Assembly: GCA_973895155.1 (NCBI GenBank)
Contig: OZ316897.1
Span: 22,878,001 to 22,942,000 of the forward strand
From: Marsupella aquatica
Taxonomy: Eukaryota; Marchantiophyta
Direction of reading: 5' to 3'
Length of the DNA stretch: 64,000 nucleotides
This document shows positions 23,550-34,915 of the stretch, piece by piece. Under the pieces are notes generated by a model. It made no database searches. It was not told the origin of the DNA and saw only the letters and a program-made list of their open reading frames with translations. Position numbers and translations under genes: made by a program. The number at the start of each line of letters is the position of its first letter. Positions within the stretch are counted from its first letter, which is position 1.

Positions 23550-24385
23550 AGGATTTAGGTGGCAGGTTTTAGTGGTTTAGTGGTTTAAATTAGGGTTTAT
23601 ATGTTCACCCTCTCCAGGCATTTGACATGCCCCTTTAGTAAGGGTTAGCAACCTATTCTGTAAATTTTGCACATTTTAATTAATCTCATATCTATTCCGC
23701 ATTCTGCCTTCTACACACAATAAAAGGCCTATTCCATTCATTTACCCTTAGCTTGAACCCTAAATTGGCGTTACAAACCAATTTCAAAGATTCCCCATTT
23801 TTGTGAAGCAATTGCGATACTCATACCTTCGCAAATTCAGAGTAAAATTTCATCGCAAACACAACGTCTTCGAACACATCGCAAACATTGCAAAACTAAA
23901 ACAATCGCAAATCTTGCGGCGTGACGCATTTTGCAATGCAGTGATTCAATATGCATCGCAAGTTTAAGACAAACAAACGATCGCAACTTTGTGAGATTTA
24001 CTACCTCGCAAAAGCGCAAGCAATGTTATCTCGGAAAAACTCCGATGGTTATTGCGTTGCAAACTGGGCGATGGTCACGGACTGGATTTGTTTTGGAAGG
24101 TCATGTTATTGCAATATTGTGTTTGTTTTGCAAAATGTGTGGCTTCGGAAGTTGCGAAGGTCCGTTTGCGAAGGACTGGGCATGGGAAATTGCGATCTTG
24201 TTGCAATGCGGTTTGGTTCACAAGTGACGATTAAAATTTTGTGTCCCTTTGTTGTTTGCGATGGATTCCGGCTCGCAATATGGGGCCATAGTGTTGTAGT
24301 GAATGATAAATTACTTATTAATTCAACTAGATATCCTTTTTATAATGCTAGGACAAAATAACATTATAATCCAGGATGGGCAAGC

Positions 24386-24505
24386 CTTCTTAGGTCTCTC
24401 TCGCTCTTTTTCTTCCCCCTTTATTGGATCTTTTGCCTTTGGGGTCTCCCATGTTTGACATTTTTAGTTTTTGGCAGTTTGATATATATATATATATATA
24501 TATAC
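24386..24505 (+). repeat. Dispersed repeat R1, copy 1, ending in (TA)n
   Basis: It resembles the end of R1 copies at 34300 and 36930 (CCTTTATTGGATCTTTTGCC, then TTTGGCAGTTTGATA) and ends in a (TA)n run at 24482-24504. A shared 3' end with a simple-repeat tail suggests a LINE 3' UTR. No reverse transcriptase was seen. Confidence 0.5.
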
Positions 24506-24555
24506 AACTAGCATTTGGTGTCAAAGAGCTACTTATTTATTTAGTTACTAGTTCA

Positions 24556-25150
24556 GTACCCGTGCGTTACACAAAAGATGTTGTGTCGGCCAAGATGTCG
24601 TGTCGGCCAAGATGTCGTGTCGGCCAAGATGTCGTGTCGGCCAAGATTTGGTTGAGAAAAAAAGATGTCATCTCAGCCAAGAGGTCATTGAGAAAAAGAT
24701 GTTGTGGTGGCAAAGAGATCGTTGAGAAAAAATATGTCGTGTCGGGCAAGATGTCATTCAGAAAAAAATTGTCATGTCAATCAAGACGTTGTTGAGCAAA
24801 AAGATGTCGTGTCATCCAAGACATCGTTGAGACAAAAAATGTCGTGTCAACTAAGACGTCGTTGAGAGAAAGATGTTTTGTTGACCAAGACGTTGTTGAG
24901 TGAAAATACATGTGTGTTGCACAAAAGATGTTGTTAAGAAAAAAGATGTTTTGTCGCCCGAGAAGTATTTTTTGTGAAAGATGTCGTTCAGAAAAAAATG
25001 TCATTTTGCCAAAGATGTCATTAAATGTGAAAGATGTTGTTAAGAAAAAGGTGTCATTTTGCCAAAGATATCCTGAAGTAACAGTTGTTATAAGGAACGA
25101 GGTGTCGTTTCACCCAAGCTGTCATTATGTGAAAGATGATGTGAAGTAAA
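24556..25150. repeat. Degenerate array of AAGATGTCGT units, with a 17-bp perfect core
   Basis: GATGTYGTGTCGGCCAA is repeated four times head to tail near 24587-24654 (17-bp period). It is followed by many diverged AAGATGTCGTTGAGAAAAA units. The array is preceded by CAGTACCCGTGCGTTACAC and interrupted at about 24908 by a similar GTGTGTTGCACAAAAGATG. The start motif recurs, so this may be internal repetition of one transposon. Confidence 0.75.
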
Positions 25151-25382
25151 AAGTCAAGGAGGGAAGGAGCAAGTCGACTAAGAGTCAGGGTTGTCGCGGC
25201 TCGATGATGTCGTCACGGCATGCATCCAAGGGGTCGCATGGTTTTTTTGGTCCTATTCCTTTGTCGTTGTCCTTGTCTTTTTCTTGCTTTGTTTTGTTTT
25301 TTAAACCAAAATGCCCGTGCATTTGAAAGACAAACCACCCTATAAATTGGTGCAACATTATATTATAGGTTTTGGGTTGTTT

Positions 25383-25399
25383 TAGGGTTTAGGGTTTAG
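25383..25399. repeat. Short telomere-like tract
   Basis: TTTAGGGTTTAGGGTTTAG matches about 2.5 plant telomere repeats. This is too short for an interstitial telomere and could be a telo-box or chance. Confidence 0.5.
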
Positions 25400-25429
25400 C
25401 AACAATGACCTTTCTGTCGATGTCCTTTC

Positions 25430-25690
25430 GATCCTTGTGCATTGCATAAAAGATGTTGTTTGGTTAAAGGTGTTGTTGACAAATAGATCGTGGTGCAAAA
25501 GATATCGTTGAATAATAAAAATTGTTTGTTAAAATATATTACTGCACAAAAACTTTTGTTAGTGAAAGATATCATTGTGCTAAATACTTGCAAGGGAAGC
25601 CACAAACGTTCTTTTGTCTATTTTCTCCTTGCACAAAAAATATTTTTGAATAAACAGATGTCATTGCACAAAAGACTGGCTATAACAACC
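25430..25690. repeat. Second, weaker AAGATGTTGT array
   Basis: It repeats the same TTGTGCATTGCATAAAAGATG start and TTGACAAATAGAT / CACAAAAGATATCGTTGAATAA units as 24556-25150. It is probably the same repeat family, heavily mutated. Confidence 0.5.
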
Positions 25691-28600
25691 ACAAAAGTTT
25701 AACAAAAATGAGAGGTGTTTAGTTTTTCCTTTTTTAAACCATTTTTCTTTTATGTTCCTTTTAAACCTTAACCTCCCCCTTTCCCCCATTTCACTATTTT
25801 TGGTCTTCTCTTTTTCTCATTCACCATCACCACACTTGCTCGTCGCCCGCTGCCCCCCTCCCCACCCATGCAAGACTGGAGCCCTTTGAGGGGCTGCCCT
25901 ACATTGCGAGTGTGCCCCTTGCCCAACACCTTGCCATCAATGCCCATGCCATGAGTTTCACTGTCTTTGGTCCTTATTACTTTTGTTTTTTTGGCATTGA
26001 AAATGATAGTGCAAATGACTGTAAAAATCACCACAAATATTGGGAGAACAGGTTTTTGTTGATTAGTGTATGCAATACTCCATTGACTAAAATATTGTTA
26101 GCAATTAAGCTACTCTTACCAGTATTATACAAAACTATGTTGCACACACTATTGAATATGTAAAATATTTACTTGCAAGGATCATGGAGGGAGTACCTCC
26201 TTGATCCTCGAGCATTGTGTTGAAGTCTTTCACTTCTTTGTTGGTGTCTCCTGTGATTAGTTTTTGCTTGTCTTGGACAATGGTGCAACTTTTTTTGAGT
26301 CACACTAAACTCAATTCACACTTTGGCTTTATTACTTACCTTTAACCAGATTTTTAAAAAATTTGTGCCTTGCAAGTTTGAACTACTACCACTCTAGAAA
26401 GTGACACAACCTTAAATTATTATAGTCTTTAATATTCTTTGCAGAATAACCAACAAGTTTACAGGCTCCTCCTCATCAAACAAATTGAGAGTCCTTCAGG
26501 GCCTGAGGGTGGGTTACTTGCTTGCCAGCTTGCTTGTCCCCTTCCCCAACCTGCAACCCTGAACAGTCACACCCCCACTGCCCTCCCTCAACTCCCACTC
26601 CCAAGAGCTATCCCTGGCCTCTCACCTCCCCCCTTTGTTTGTGCACAACTTTCACACTCAAATGAGCCACTTGTGGGAGTCACAACCTTGCAAGTTGGCA
26701 CAAGGACTAGCAGGCTAACACATTCTCACATAATCCATCTTAGGGCCAATTGGACTGGAACTGGGAGAGGGAGAATTGTGACGAGGAACAATGGCAATGG
26801 TGCAGATTTAGTATAGATGTTAGATTACACAATATGCAAAAATGGTAACATACTAAATCTTAGTTCCAAAAGTTGGCCAAGCAATGTGTTAGCAATGATA
26901 GGCCCCAACAAAGAACACAAATGAATATCTCACCTCCATATTTAAGAAAAGGTAGGGGGGGATGGGGCAGTCCCTGTTGCATATCAGACCAGGGAGAAAC
27001 AGGAACAGGGACACCCAAAGCGCAAGGGGTGGCAGCACAAGGCCCTTGCATCCCAAAAGAAGAGAGGAAATAAAACCCTTAGATAATCACTCTACCTGCT
27101 CTGATCACCTCAGTCTTGTAGTGTCACTAGCTTTGAATTTTCAAAAATCATCCTGACCCCAAACTGGTCAAAATTACTTGCGTGTCCCAAAACTAATTTA
27201 ATTACCCTTTACTTTGTAAGCGGGTTAACCAGGCTAGGCTAACCCAAGATAATATGTAATTGGTCTATCTCCCGGCATAGGCTCGTAATGTGTCCAAGCT
27301 AATGCACTCCGACCATGAAAGTGAGGGAGATGACGGGAACCCAAACACCTTAATTTTCCCTGTAGACAAAAGTCTACACCTGCCTTCTGGTGACTGTCCT
27401 ATGGGGAAGCCTGGTCCAGGGGAACTGGGGAAGGTCCAATTAGCTCACTCAGGCAAATCACAAGTCTCCATGTGTACACAAACCAGTCATGTCCCATCTC
27501 CCGTCGCTGGTTAAACTAGTAGTGTCAAGCGAGCCCATGTATGAAGCAGGAGGCAACCTGATAATCAAATTACTTTTAGGGGCATGAACATTCACCAATT
27601 TTTGGTGGTTAGGATTTAGTCCTGGCAAACTTGGATGGCGCTGCAGTAAATTATCATGACAGTTCCTCCTGACTGTGGCAATATGTGCTGCTAGTGCAGC
27701 AGTTCCATAGGCTTGGAGTAATCTTGAAGTTGACTTTGAGAAAGCTGCAAAATAGAGCAGTAGACAACAAAGGTGATCGTCTTGTCAAAGTTTTTCAAAC
27801 CACAACTGCCACCACGAAACAGGGGCCCGCCCCAACCAGGCCAGAGCTCATTTGCCACGGTGAACATTACACCTACCATGCACACGCTCCCACTAACATT
27901 CCATCAAAGGATCCTCGGAACAAAAAACTATTTCTTTGTGATTTCTTTAAGAATGTAACTGCTTTTAATTCCAGTATCTGGGTGAGATCTACATTTTGAG
28001 CTGTCCATCATCCCTACAGTGAACTCATGAGCTGCCAGTGATACTCAGAAATTTCCCAAAATAGGATATGCTTTTCGTGTATTCATACTGGATATGTTAA
28101 AGTAATTGTGGGTTACCAAAAGTACTTTATACAAGAACTCGTACCGAAACCCCTGACCCTACACACTTGTTGGTGTTATGTGATGGGGGCCTGAAACTGC
28201 CTCCAAAGATTTTCCTCCTCATATGTATTTGGTTACAATAACATACATAAGACCCTCTGGCCACAAAAGTAGGTAGACTCTTCTTGTTAGGGTCTACCCT
28301 CTTGACCCAATATCCGCTGGCGCATCAAAGTTAACACGATAAACATTCAGTGCTTGCAATAAAATTAATTACATTTCAATGTCAATTTTATGTTTTTAAG
28401 ATAAGCCTTTATGTGGACCAAAGCCAAGTTCTGCCACCTTCTACACTTGCTATCACATATCTAACACTGGTAGTCTCCATTGAGAAAAAGTAGTGAAATA
28501 GACTCTAAATAAATAAAATTCACATTGATTCTTCAGGCTGAAACCATGCATGGCCTGAAGCCCTTGCAATCATATCCTCAAGCTCTGAATTAAAATCACA

Positions 28601-29384
28601 GCAAGTGCCTAAGATAACTACAGTCTACAAGCAAATGTTGAGCTCCGGCAACAACGTGAGAGAAGTCCAGTCATTAGCCTCTGCCCAAAAATTACATTTC
28701 TTAATTGCATATACTTTATCTAGTACAACATGTGGCAAGCCAGGCTGCATTCTATCACAGACAGAGGGCATATCACAGACAGAGGGCATTACAGTAGTCT
28801 TCGGTTCCCCCAAATAATAAACTATTACTAAAAAATTGATGCCCAGTGCCAAATTTTGACCTCCCCAAAACTGGTATGCTGGAAAAACATGCAGGCAGTT
28901 TTGAGAATCACAGAGTAAATCAAATTCCAGATATGACGGCCTGAATATCTTCATATAGGCAAATTACTGTGAAATTGGCCATGAACACACGTTTTGGCCA
29001 GGTATAACCAAAATCTCAGAAAAATAGACTGAGATTAATTTTGTTGAAGGGGAATTGTTTTAATCCACTAGTGTGTGAAAGCAAGTAAAACCTTTTTAAT
29101 AGCAATTGAGAAACCGCTACTGTATGGCTTTGGGCAGTTACCAGTGTATGTGAATGCCCTCCCTCTTTGAGAGATCTCCAAAATGAAAACCTGCTTTATT
29201 TTGGAGATTGCCCTTCTTTACACTAAGCATAAAGCTTGTTGAGTCCTTTCAATGGAAATTTTAGCAGTGAGATCTCGAGAAAGAGTAGAAAAAAGGGAAT
29301 TCCTCCCCTTTGCTACCACACCCAACCCTTGTATGCCAGGCAGGGTAATTCTTAAAGTTTTCCTTTTCAGCCAAGATGACTATT
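25691..29384. other. Intergenic, no gene supported
   Basis: AT-rich DNA with many short open frames. The longest, near 26439-26816 (+), is Pro/Leu-rich and resembles no family I know. I see no splice-consistent homology. Confidence 0.35.
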
Positions 29385-29590
29385 ATGCAGAGGAGAAGAT
29401 GCTATAATAACTGTTATCAAATTTTCATAGATTTATTTTTTACTGTTAGATCTCCCTAGATTTAAAGTTAACCATCAGATCCTGGCTAGCAGTTTCTGGT
29501 TAGGTGGTAAACTGGCTAGCAAAAGAGAAACTGATGGCCAAAAGTGACCAGTACTTTTCAATGAGGTAGAATTTGGCTAATTTGGCCACA
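29385..29590. repeat. Dispersed repeat R3, copy 1
   Basis: Pairs with 30300-30500. Shared blocks are TTAGATCTCCCTAGATTTAA, CTGGCTAGCA and GAGGTAGAATTTGGCTAA, at similar spacing. Confidence 0.55.
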
Positions 29591-29599
29591 AACTAAATG

Positions 29600-30299
29600 C
29601 TGCCCTGCGAGCCACGGAACAAAATACAATGGGAAAAGAAAAGAAGCACAGTAGAGTGGCCAATCGGGAAGATCCGTGGAACAAGCTGATCTAACTTTGC
29701 AAATATTGAGATGGTGGGGCACAGGGACACTGACCGACCGACCGACTGCCCTTCTGCCCGCTATACCATGCGGCCGAAGCGGTACTGCCTGCTCTCCGCT
29801 CCCACACCGCCCCTCCCTGGGTGTGCTGAAAATGGAATCCCCGTGAACATACAAACAGCTTGCCGACACAATCAGCATCGTGGGGGCTTTTCGCCCTCTT
29901 TCCTTTTTGTTTGTTTTCCACCGGTCGCCTGTTTTTCCCTTTTGTCTTTTTGTTTGTTGTCCACCAGTCGCCCATGTTTCCAGGGTTTGTTTACTTTGTC
30001 ATCCACCGGTCATTCAAGCTCTAATCCGGGAAACCCAGCCCTGGCATGTGAGCAGTAGAAGTCCCATTATGGTGGGTTTGTAGGAAAAGGAGCTTAAAGT
30101 CTTAAGGTTTTTCCCTCCCGGTTGATGGACCCTGCCGCTAATCACACATCAAAATGTGATGATATAAGATGTGAACTCATTGATTTAGAAAAAATAACTA
30201 AGTTTATCATGGTATAGAGTGATGTCATACACCCCTGCATGCACCACCATATATGTCATACTCTGATGTGCAGTTATCGAGACCTGTGGAAGGCGAGGA
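29600..30299. other. Intergenic between the R3 copies
   Basis: Contains a short (ACCG)n run near 29731-29746 and a local TTTGTTTGTTNTCCACCRGTCGCC duplication at 29907 and 29949. No gene. Confidence 0.4.
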
Positions 30300-30500
30300 T
30301 ACTAAGAATACTCCTTATCTAATTTTCCTGTATTAATGTTTTACCATAGATATCCTTAGATTTAAGGATGGTTATTCCATTCTGGCTAATGGGGCCTGTG
30401 GGTTGTTGGGAAAACAGGCTAAGTCATGGAATACATAAAACTAGGGAAATTTTGCCAAGAGTGACAAAGGCTTTTCAGAGAGGTAGAATCTAGCAAACTT
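30300..30500. repeat. Dispersed repeat R3, copy 2
   Basis: Direct, diverged copy of 29385-29590 (TAGATATCCTTAGATTTAAG, CTGGCTAATG, AGAGGTAGAATCTAGCAAAC). Confidence 0.55.
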
Positions 30501-30984
30501 TCACTGCTAAAAATGTCTTTGAGGATAATCCATGGCCATAGTGAACTATTGCTCACACCCCAAGTAGATCTTGAGTGCTATTTTGCCTTATTTTCACCAA
30601 AACTTTTACACCAAGTTTCATAATCCCCAAGCTACATTGACCATGGGGTGCTTGAAGTCCCATAACCGGGGAGCCAAGCTGGCCAAGGGGTTACAGCTGA
30701 TAACCGTGAACAAAGCTAAAAAGAAAAAAAACAGATGAGATGTTTAGGTCCCCACTAAAATGAATCCTTTCACGGGAGTCCATCACAAGAGTGAAGCATC
30801 CATCCAAAAATTCTATCCAAAATGCTTCCGTCTTAAATTGGCTAATTATCCCACATAGTCCATGTGATGGGCAAGAACAAAGTCTCTGTCCATCCAAGCT
30901 TTGGTTTCCCTTTCTAGACCTTGACTATAGCTTTTTGTCTCTTTTTCTGGGTGATAGCTTTGTGTGATTCTTTGAGGATGCCCT

Positions 30985-31289
30985 TGTAAGAAACCGTCAG
31001 CTCACGGACTAGACAGCAATGCGGAACATGAGAGCACTCAATCTCACACTACACCAACAAGACACCACAATCCCTACCACAATGGAGAAACTCCTGAAGG
31101 ATCCATAACTCATGAGAAGAACATGTGAAGAATGAAGGAGAGAGTGCTCTCCCTCCAACCTATACCCCCCAAGGGGGCCAAGAAGTGTGGACCTAATCTA
31201 AGTGGATCTTATCCTAATGTAATCCAGGGTTAACTAATCCTAGGAACGTCAAACTAACTAAGTTGGGAACATCGAGTCAATTCCTAACA
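30985..31289 (+). mobile_element. Solo LTR copy 2, 305 bp, perfect 5-bp target duplication
   Basis: The element starts TGTAAGAAACCGTCAG and ends CAATTCCTAACA. It is flanked on both sides by GCCCT (30980-30984 and 31290-31294), a perfect 5-bp target duplication. It is the same family as 17033-17343. With no internal domain or second LTR, it fits deletion of an LTR retrotransposon by LTR-LTR recombination. Orientation is assumed. Confidence 0.9.
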
Positions 31290-32904
31290 GCCCTTAGTGA
31301 CCAGAGTAAGAATGCCTGTTGTAGAGTTTGGCCTATGGTGTCTTTGTAGATTAGAAAAGTAGACTAACTGAAGGGCATCTCCACCTCACTAGCAAACATT
31401 TGTGATTATTAGAGTGTTTTTACAAGACATGGCAGCACTTGTGATTTCTTCACCAAAGCAAGGTGGAGGGCCACTTCTTGTTCTACAGATAGACTCCAGA
31501 CCAAACATCTTTTAAAATTTAAGTTCAATAAATGCAAATCACTTGAATGAAGGAGCCAAAGCTTGCAAAATGGTCTGGACCACCCCTAGCAAATACTAGA
31601 TAAAATAAACACTCTACATCCACATTTTTTGGGGCCCATAGCTTCCCATGTAGAAAGGTAGACACCGTATCTGAATGGGCCCATAGTTCTTGTAAAGCCA
31701 ACGACAGTTGGTTCCACTCATTACACGATCCAGATTTAATCTCAGAATCAATCAAAGGAAACAATGGGCCCCCAGGTCTTGTAAAGCCACCTTTGGTACA
31801 ATAATTTGTTGTACCTGCTCCTTGAGGGGATACAAGCTACGATTGGCGATAACCTTAGGGAAGACTTCAGCTGGAGACTGTCTTCAGCAATTTCCAAGTA
31901 TAGTGCTTTTGATGTGTGAGTTTGTGATCAGATTTACTGCATTGAAGGGTCTGGAATGCCATTTATGAGACATTGTCTCTCCTCTATGAAGCCATAGGTT
32001 TGGAAGATCTAGGGTAGTGCTCTAATTGACTAAGAAATCTACAAAGTAAACCAGTCACACTAGGATCCTCTTTCTCTACAAATGTCTCACATGATCTATC
32101 TATCTACAACTATAATAAGGGATCCTGCATTTTTTCGTCCTTCTTCCCAAATGAATACAAAAAAGCTCCTGGGAGGGAAAGATCCACAGCCGTTGGATTC
32201 ATTTGGCTGTTTTCCCTGATCATTGATGGAGGAAATGAGCACCCCTAGCGCATATGTGCTTCCCCATGCTGCCCCATAAATGTCCCAGCCCAACTCCCTA
32301 TGGGCTGGCCTTCCTTGCACCCTGCAATGCACGGGCATAGGGCTTGTAATCATATAATTGCAATCCAAAGCTACTCTTAGGGTCTTTTGTCTAGAATGAA
32401 GCCTTTAGATCATGATGTTGGGGCATAAATGAAAGTGGGGGTGTAGAGGTTGGGGACAAGTCATAAATGAAAGTGGAGAATAAGGAATCTTGTTATTGCA
32501 AAGCTCTTTTGTCCTCACCTCTTAGGTTGAAAAGAATGGGTAGTCAGGTTGGTCTACACTAAAACGGTTTCCCCATTATGTCTAATTGACGTTTACTATA
32601 TTGTCAGTCGTCTTTGTTGAAATACATACTTTGCCAATCATTTTATTCTACTTATCACTTTGCAATTGTTTTCCACAAAGTGACTCTAGTTAACCTAAAA
32701 CAATCTGAAGGTGAACATTCGGCTAGGTTCACCATCAGATGGTCATCCATTGGGTCTACCTCAATCACATAATGGTTTTCAATCCTCAACATTGGGTCAG
32801 GTCTCTTATGCTGCCCCTGCCCAACTCAATCCACCTCCTCCTGGTTGGCTTTATAATTACCCACTCCCGCTGGTCAAGCCAGTGGTGGGTGGCCAGGGTG
32901 TTCA
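31290..32904. other. Intergenic, no gene supported
   Basis: Short ORFs only. No domain-like or splice-consistent sequence recognised. Confidence 0.4.
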
Positions 32905-33140
32905 GGTTAAGTTGAGGGTGATGACAGCCATCTAATGATGAAAACTGGCAGGATGTTGTCCGTTGAATCATCCAAACTAAGTAGAGTTACTTTGGCTAAC
33001 CAACCGCAGGAGGGGGGGGGGGGGGGGGGGGCGGGAAGGCAGTGTAATAATTAATCAAAAAAGAGTGGGAAAGTATGTAATCTCACAAAAAAGGAGTTTT
33101 AATGGAGTAAATCTCACTTCCATCTGACCACACACTAAGT
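32905..33140. repeat. Dispersed repeat R2, copy 1
   Basis: Resembles 38690-38875: GGCAGGATGTTGTCCGTTGAATCA, then CTAAGTAGAGTTACTTTGGCTAAC, ATAATTAATC and GTAAATCTCA in the same order. A poly-G run interrupts it at 33012. Confidence 0.5.
33012..33031. repeat. Poly-G tract, 20 bases
   Basis: Twenty consecutive G, followed by CGGG. A homopolymer this long may be real or an assembly artefact. Confidence 0.95.
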
Positions 33141-33179
33141 CAGACAAGATAGAGAAGATTTGGAAAGAATCGCAAGCAT

Positions 33180-33415
33180 GATGATACCTCAAGTTGTGAA
33201 TGAAAATGGCTTTCAAATTATAACGAACTTTGCAAATGAAAATAGCTTTCAATTCAAAATGGCACTTCATTCAGAAATTTGGAAAGAGTCTTTCAACCCA
33301 CACAAAACAGGTTTGCATCTCAAAAATAGTCTCAATTTCAGAACATTATGCCCGGGGCACTATGTTCAAAGTGAACTTTGCGAATGAAAATGGCTTTCAA
33401 TTCAAAGTGAAGTTT
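33180..33415. repeat. Repeated AACTTTGCRAATGAAAATGGCTTTCAA block
   Basis: Three diverged copies of the AATGAAAATRGCTTTCAAWT motif, near 33200, 33235 and 33382. The plus-strand ORFs repeat ENGFQ-type peptides for this reason. Confidence 0.6.
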
Positions 33416-33570
33416 TTTGATCAAAGAAATTTGAATAACTGCATTTCTCACACACAACATCTTTCACTCCTACCAGTCACGTGTTTTGCAATGAATGTTG
33501 TCTTGTAGCTGAGTGAACATTGACCGGAAACTGCTTCAGCCGGTTCCATCTCCTTGAATGAAAAATTTCT

Positions 33571-33785
33571 AAGTGTCACTAGGTGCTAGTGAACCCCACT
33601 TTTGGGGGAGTATGTGTGTTAAGTATGGGGTGGAATAAAAAAAATACTAATGTCACTAGAGACCTCTGGAGCCCACTTTTGGGGGGATGTGTGTTAAGAA
33701 GGAAAACAGCGCAGGCGAGATTTGAACCCGCAGCCTCTGACTCTCGCCACACTCTCACCGTCTACCATCTAGACATGGCCTGCTG
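33571..33785 (-). mobile_element. tRNA-derived SINE-like element
   Basis: Read on the minus strand, CTAGATGGTAGACGGTGAG resembles an A-box region and CGGGTTCAAATCTCGCC (near 33715) a B-box. Downstream lies a roughly 77-bp tandem duplication, GTCACTAGNNNCT...CACTTTTGGGGG...TGTGTGTTAAG on the plus strand (33575 and 33652), with an A-run between the copies. A tRNA-like head with a repeated body fits a SINE. Ends and target duplication were not fixed. Confidence 0.5.
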
Positions 33786-34299
33786 GATGTTAACAGTGGC
33801 GTGTTTGACATATTTAAGTTCATTTTGCGTGCAGCTAACCTGCACCGACCAACTACCGGCAGTGACCGCCTGCACAAAGGACAACATTCAATTCGATTCC
33901 CGTGACTTATAGAAGTAAATACAACATCACTCTAACAGACATTTTTAAATTTTGAACACAATGTCATTTCTCAAACACAACCCCATGCATGTGTTTGGCA
34001 CAAAATGGTGGAGCCCTACACTAATTCCCCTTGTGTTTGGTTTTTAATACAAGTTTAAGTGACTATAACAATTACCTGTTGTGACTCAGTGTGAGTGGTT
34101 CTGTACTTCTTTGTTGCTTTAGTTACTTCCTGTACATGCAATAATGGAATCTTGCTCCTTCTTTTGCTCACACATTTTTCCCCTATATCAAAGCAAATCA
34201 CTTTGACCAATTCCTCCGGGCTTGTGCGGTCTTTTGTATTGAGCAAAGGCCTTTGCCCCCTATATCTGTCCTTACTGCCTTCTTTAGACAAAGGGTGTC

Positions 34300-34660
34300 A
34301 GTGGCTCGTGAGAAGGCTCAGGCATTATTTCAATTTCCTTCATAGGGCCAAGGCAGTTGGTTTGGGGCCTCTAGACAGATTCCACTTCGTGACCCTCCTA
34401 TGCACTTTACTCCGAAACTCTACCAGACTTTTCAGTTCTCCACACAATAGGGTTTGTCTTCTTTGCTCATTTGGGGGTTCTAGGTTTTTGTCGTTGTCCC
34501 TTAGTGGTGGTGTTGGACTCCTTGCCTTGTTGGACCTCTTGGGTCTTCTTGGGGCCCTGCCCCTTATGTTTCCTTCCCTTTATTAGGTTCCTTTGCCCTT
34601 TGGGACCCTGTCTCCCCTATTTGGCGCTTGTGCTTTTTGGCACTTTGATACATACTTTAC
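34300..34660 (+). repeat. Dispersed repeat R1, copy 2
   Basis: Longest copy. It shares GGGCCTCTAGACAGATT, CTCCGAAACTCTACCAGACTTTTCAG, TTGGACTCCTTG and CCTTTATTAGGTTCCTTTGCC with the 36930 copy, and its end with 24386. The ORF across it repeats no known domain. Confidence 0.65.
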
Positions 34661-34891
34661 TAGAAAGGAGTGCATAGAACGAAGAATGGATAATTCTCTG
34701 GAGAAATGATTCCTCCAAGCGTATGCAAACCTTTCTTTATTTTGTGGATCTTTGAAATCTGTGGTTGTGGTTACTTTCAAGCTCACTTTTGTCCTCAATT
34801 ATTACACACATATGATTGGGATAATGTTATTCCCACTCCTTTCCAAAGATGGACTGATTGGCAACATGCATAACATGACTCAATTCATAGT

Positions 34892-34915
34892 GGGGGGGGG
34901 GGGGGGGGGGGGGGG
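34892..34915. repeat. Poly-G tract, 24 bases
   Basis: Twenty-four consecutive G between CATAGT and ACAGC. A second tract of this kind is at 33012. Confidence 0.95.

Larger units (their letters stand above)
18721..24301 (+). mobile_element. CACTA (En/Spm-type) DNA transposon, 5.6 kb, probably defective
   Basis: The left end is CACTACTACATATTTGGCC (18721). The right end, read on the minus strand, is CACTACAACACTATGGCC (24301-24284). These are CACTA terminal inverted repeats. The flanking bases are AAT on both sides (18718-18720 and 24302-24304), the 3-bp target duplication expected of the superfamily. The outer 500 bases on each side are packed with short TTTGCAA/TTGCGA/CGCAAA words in both orientations, like the subterminal transposase-binding repeats of En/Spm. 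Inside are a purine-rich minisatellite, a second degenerate repeat and decayed coding sequence near 21480-23549. No intact large transposase is visible, so the copy is probably non-autonomous. The plus orientation follows the internal coding strand. Confidence 0.9.

Noticed and set aside
24587-24654. Four 17-bp repeats that might suggest a CRISPR or regulatory array
   Set aside because: The units touch head to tail with no spacers and fade into diverged copies, as in a tandem repeat.
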